13,039 bases of DNA from DASYYE01 sp035946955 (GTDB lineage Bacteria; Actinomycetota; Actinomycetes; Streptosporangiales; Streptosporangiaceae). This document shows positions 12,297 through 13,039 of the stretch, piece after piece (the first letter of the stretch is position 1; each line of letters opens with the position of its first letter). The position numbers were made by a program, and so were the translations under genes. Below the pieces are notes generated by a model. It made no database searches and was not told the DNA's origin. It saw nothing but the letters and a program-made list of their open reading frames with translations. The DNA lies in NCBI GenBank assembly GCA_035946955.1, contig DASYYE010000427.1, positions 1 to 13,039 on the forward strand. Direction: 5' to 3'.

Positions 12297-13039
12297 TCAT
12301 ACGGCAGATGAGGATAGGGAGAGGAAGGGCCTAAAGAGAGGGACTCCGCTGCCTGCCGTCATCGCGGTGAGCTCGGCGCTCGGGTCGCCAAGGAGTTCGC
12401 TGGAAGCCGATCCCGTCGCAAAGATCGCCTCCATGAGGTGGCCAACGTGCGTGGCGTGCTCGATGACCGCCTCGGAGTCTCGGTATCGCTCGTAGACGAC
12501 GCACTCGGACTCATCGTCGTTGAGGTAGATCTCGTACTGCAGCGTTCCGGTGTCCTTCGCCCGCGCGATGTCCATGACTTGCGCGGGCAAGCGCTTGAAC
12601 TCCTCTGCCTTCCCCTTGTGAAACTTGAGCCGAGCGACACCTTGTATCTCACTCAACTGTGCCGACCTCCCAGTCGTCTGTGGTCCGCTGAGATGCGCCG
12701 ACAGGAACTGTCCTGCTCTGTCCAGCGCCGCTGCCGCTTCGTCGAGGATCGGGTAATAGGCCTGGAAGACGTGCGGTACCCCAGGGGTGATGTCGAGAGT
12801 GACCTCGACGTCGGCGATGGCGGCTTGGCGGGCGAGGCGGATGGCATCATCGAGCAGAAGCTCGTGCGTCCCTGCCTGGATGATCAGCGGCGGCAGGCCG
12901 GACAGCTCGGCGAAGATCGGGCTGATCAGCCCGAGAGCGGCATCTTGCCCCGCCGTATAGTCGGCGACCCGGGCCGGGAATGCTTCCGGGGTGAACAGCG
13001 GGTCGGCCGCGCGCTTGGTTTCCATGGTCGCCCCGGACA
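12297..13039 (-). CDS. HSL-type esterase fused to ABM domain (5' partial)
   Basis: The frame is open to the right edge, so the N-terminus with HGGG and GxSxG lies outside. Counting from the internal ATG at 13025, residues 1-113 are the C-terminal part of a hormone-sensitive-lipase-type alpha/beta hydrolase. They contain LPPLIIQAGTHELLLDDAIR (likely catalytic Asp region) and catalytic His85 in GVPHVFQ. After a linker (GPQTTGRSAQ, 114-123), residues 124-242 are an antibiotic-biosynthesis-monooxygenase-like ferredoxin fold: SEIQGVARLKFHKGKAEEFK, later DTGTLQYEIYLNDDESECVV, then HVGHLMEAIFATGSASSELLG. Such ABM proteins are usually separate genes. At the junction, GGGAGGT (+ 12665-12671) stands 8 nt before the in-frame TTG at 12656, so the ABM domain could also be made alone. 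Substrates are unknown. Confidence 0.8.
   Translation of the reverse strand, partial: SGATMETKRAADPLFTPEAFPARVADYTAGQDAALGLISPIFAELSGLPPLIIQAGTHELLLDDAIRLARQAAIADVEVTLDITPGVPHVFQAYYPILDEAAAALDRAGQFLSAHLSGPQTTGRSAQLSEIQGVARLKFHKGKAEEFKRLPAQVMDIARAKDTGTLQYEIYLNDDESECVVYERYRDSEAVIEHATHVGHLMEAIFATGSASSELLGDPSAELTAMTAGSGVPLFRPFLSLSSSAV

Overview
The window is high-GC DNA with strong G/C preference at third codon positions, GTG and TTG starts, a DLW-39 micro-gene, an actinobacterial-style -10 element and a likely leaderless transcript. All of this points to an actinomycete, probably a filamentous one. Genus cannot be read from the sequence. Both edges cut through genes: a CoxE-type VWA protein on the left and an esterase/monooxygenase-like fusion on the right.

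Left part (1-4162), core-like and all on the + strand: the end of a VWA/CoxE-like protein; an MscL-type channel with a C-terminal CxxC...CxxC zinc-ribbon tail, followed by a hairpin; an ABC-F ATPase; a 39-residue DLW-39 protein; a HAD-fold protein that has lost all its catalytic aspartates; and tRNA-Ala(TGC), whose 5' end overlaps the HAD stop codon. DLW-39 beside tRNA-Ala resembles the gyrase-tRNA neighbourhood of many actinobacteria, although no gyr gene is visible here.

Middle part (4163-8010), accessory and decayed: directly after the tRNA lies a tyrosine-integrase remnant. Its in-frame TGA sits at the codon where the family has its first catalytic arginine, and its N-terminal part is missing. 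Beyond it are a small two-helix membrane protein, a SAM-dependent methyltransferase whose ribosome binding region touches a perfect 14-bp palindrome, an apparent C-terminal fragment of an Imm51-like immunity protein, and an SDR oxidoreductase. These are separated by long gene-poor gaps. The layout fits an old element integrated at tRNA-Ala, but no second attachment repeat is present in the window.

Right part (8011-13039), small regulated modules: (i) a probable lipoprotein, then a 77-residue helix-turn-helix protein translationally coupled to a Clp_N-repeat protein without an AAA+ motor. Two CGTCAA-N6-TTGACG sites cover what looks like a leaderless promoter for this pair. (ii) A TetR regulator divergent from an alpha/beta hydrolase and an isoprenylcysteine methyltransferase-like membrane protein. 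Their shared 72-90 bp gap holds two 19-bp dyads that together form a perfect 45-bp inverted repeat. (iii) The C-terminal part of an HSL-type esterase fused in frame to an antibiotic-biosynthesis-monooxygenase (ABM) domain, with an SD-like sequence and TTG codon left at the junction.

Most promising for follow-up: the HTH/Clp_N operon, the catalytically dead HAD protein beside the tRNA, the integrase stop at its catalytic arginine, and the esterase-ABM fusion.
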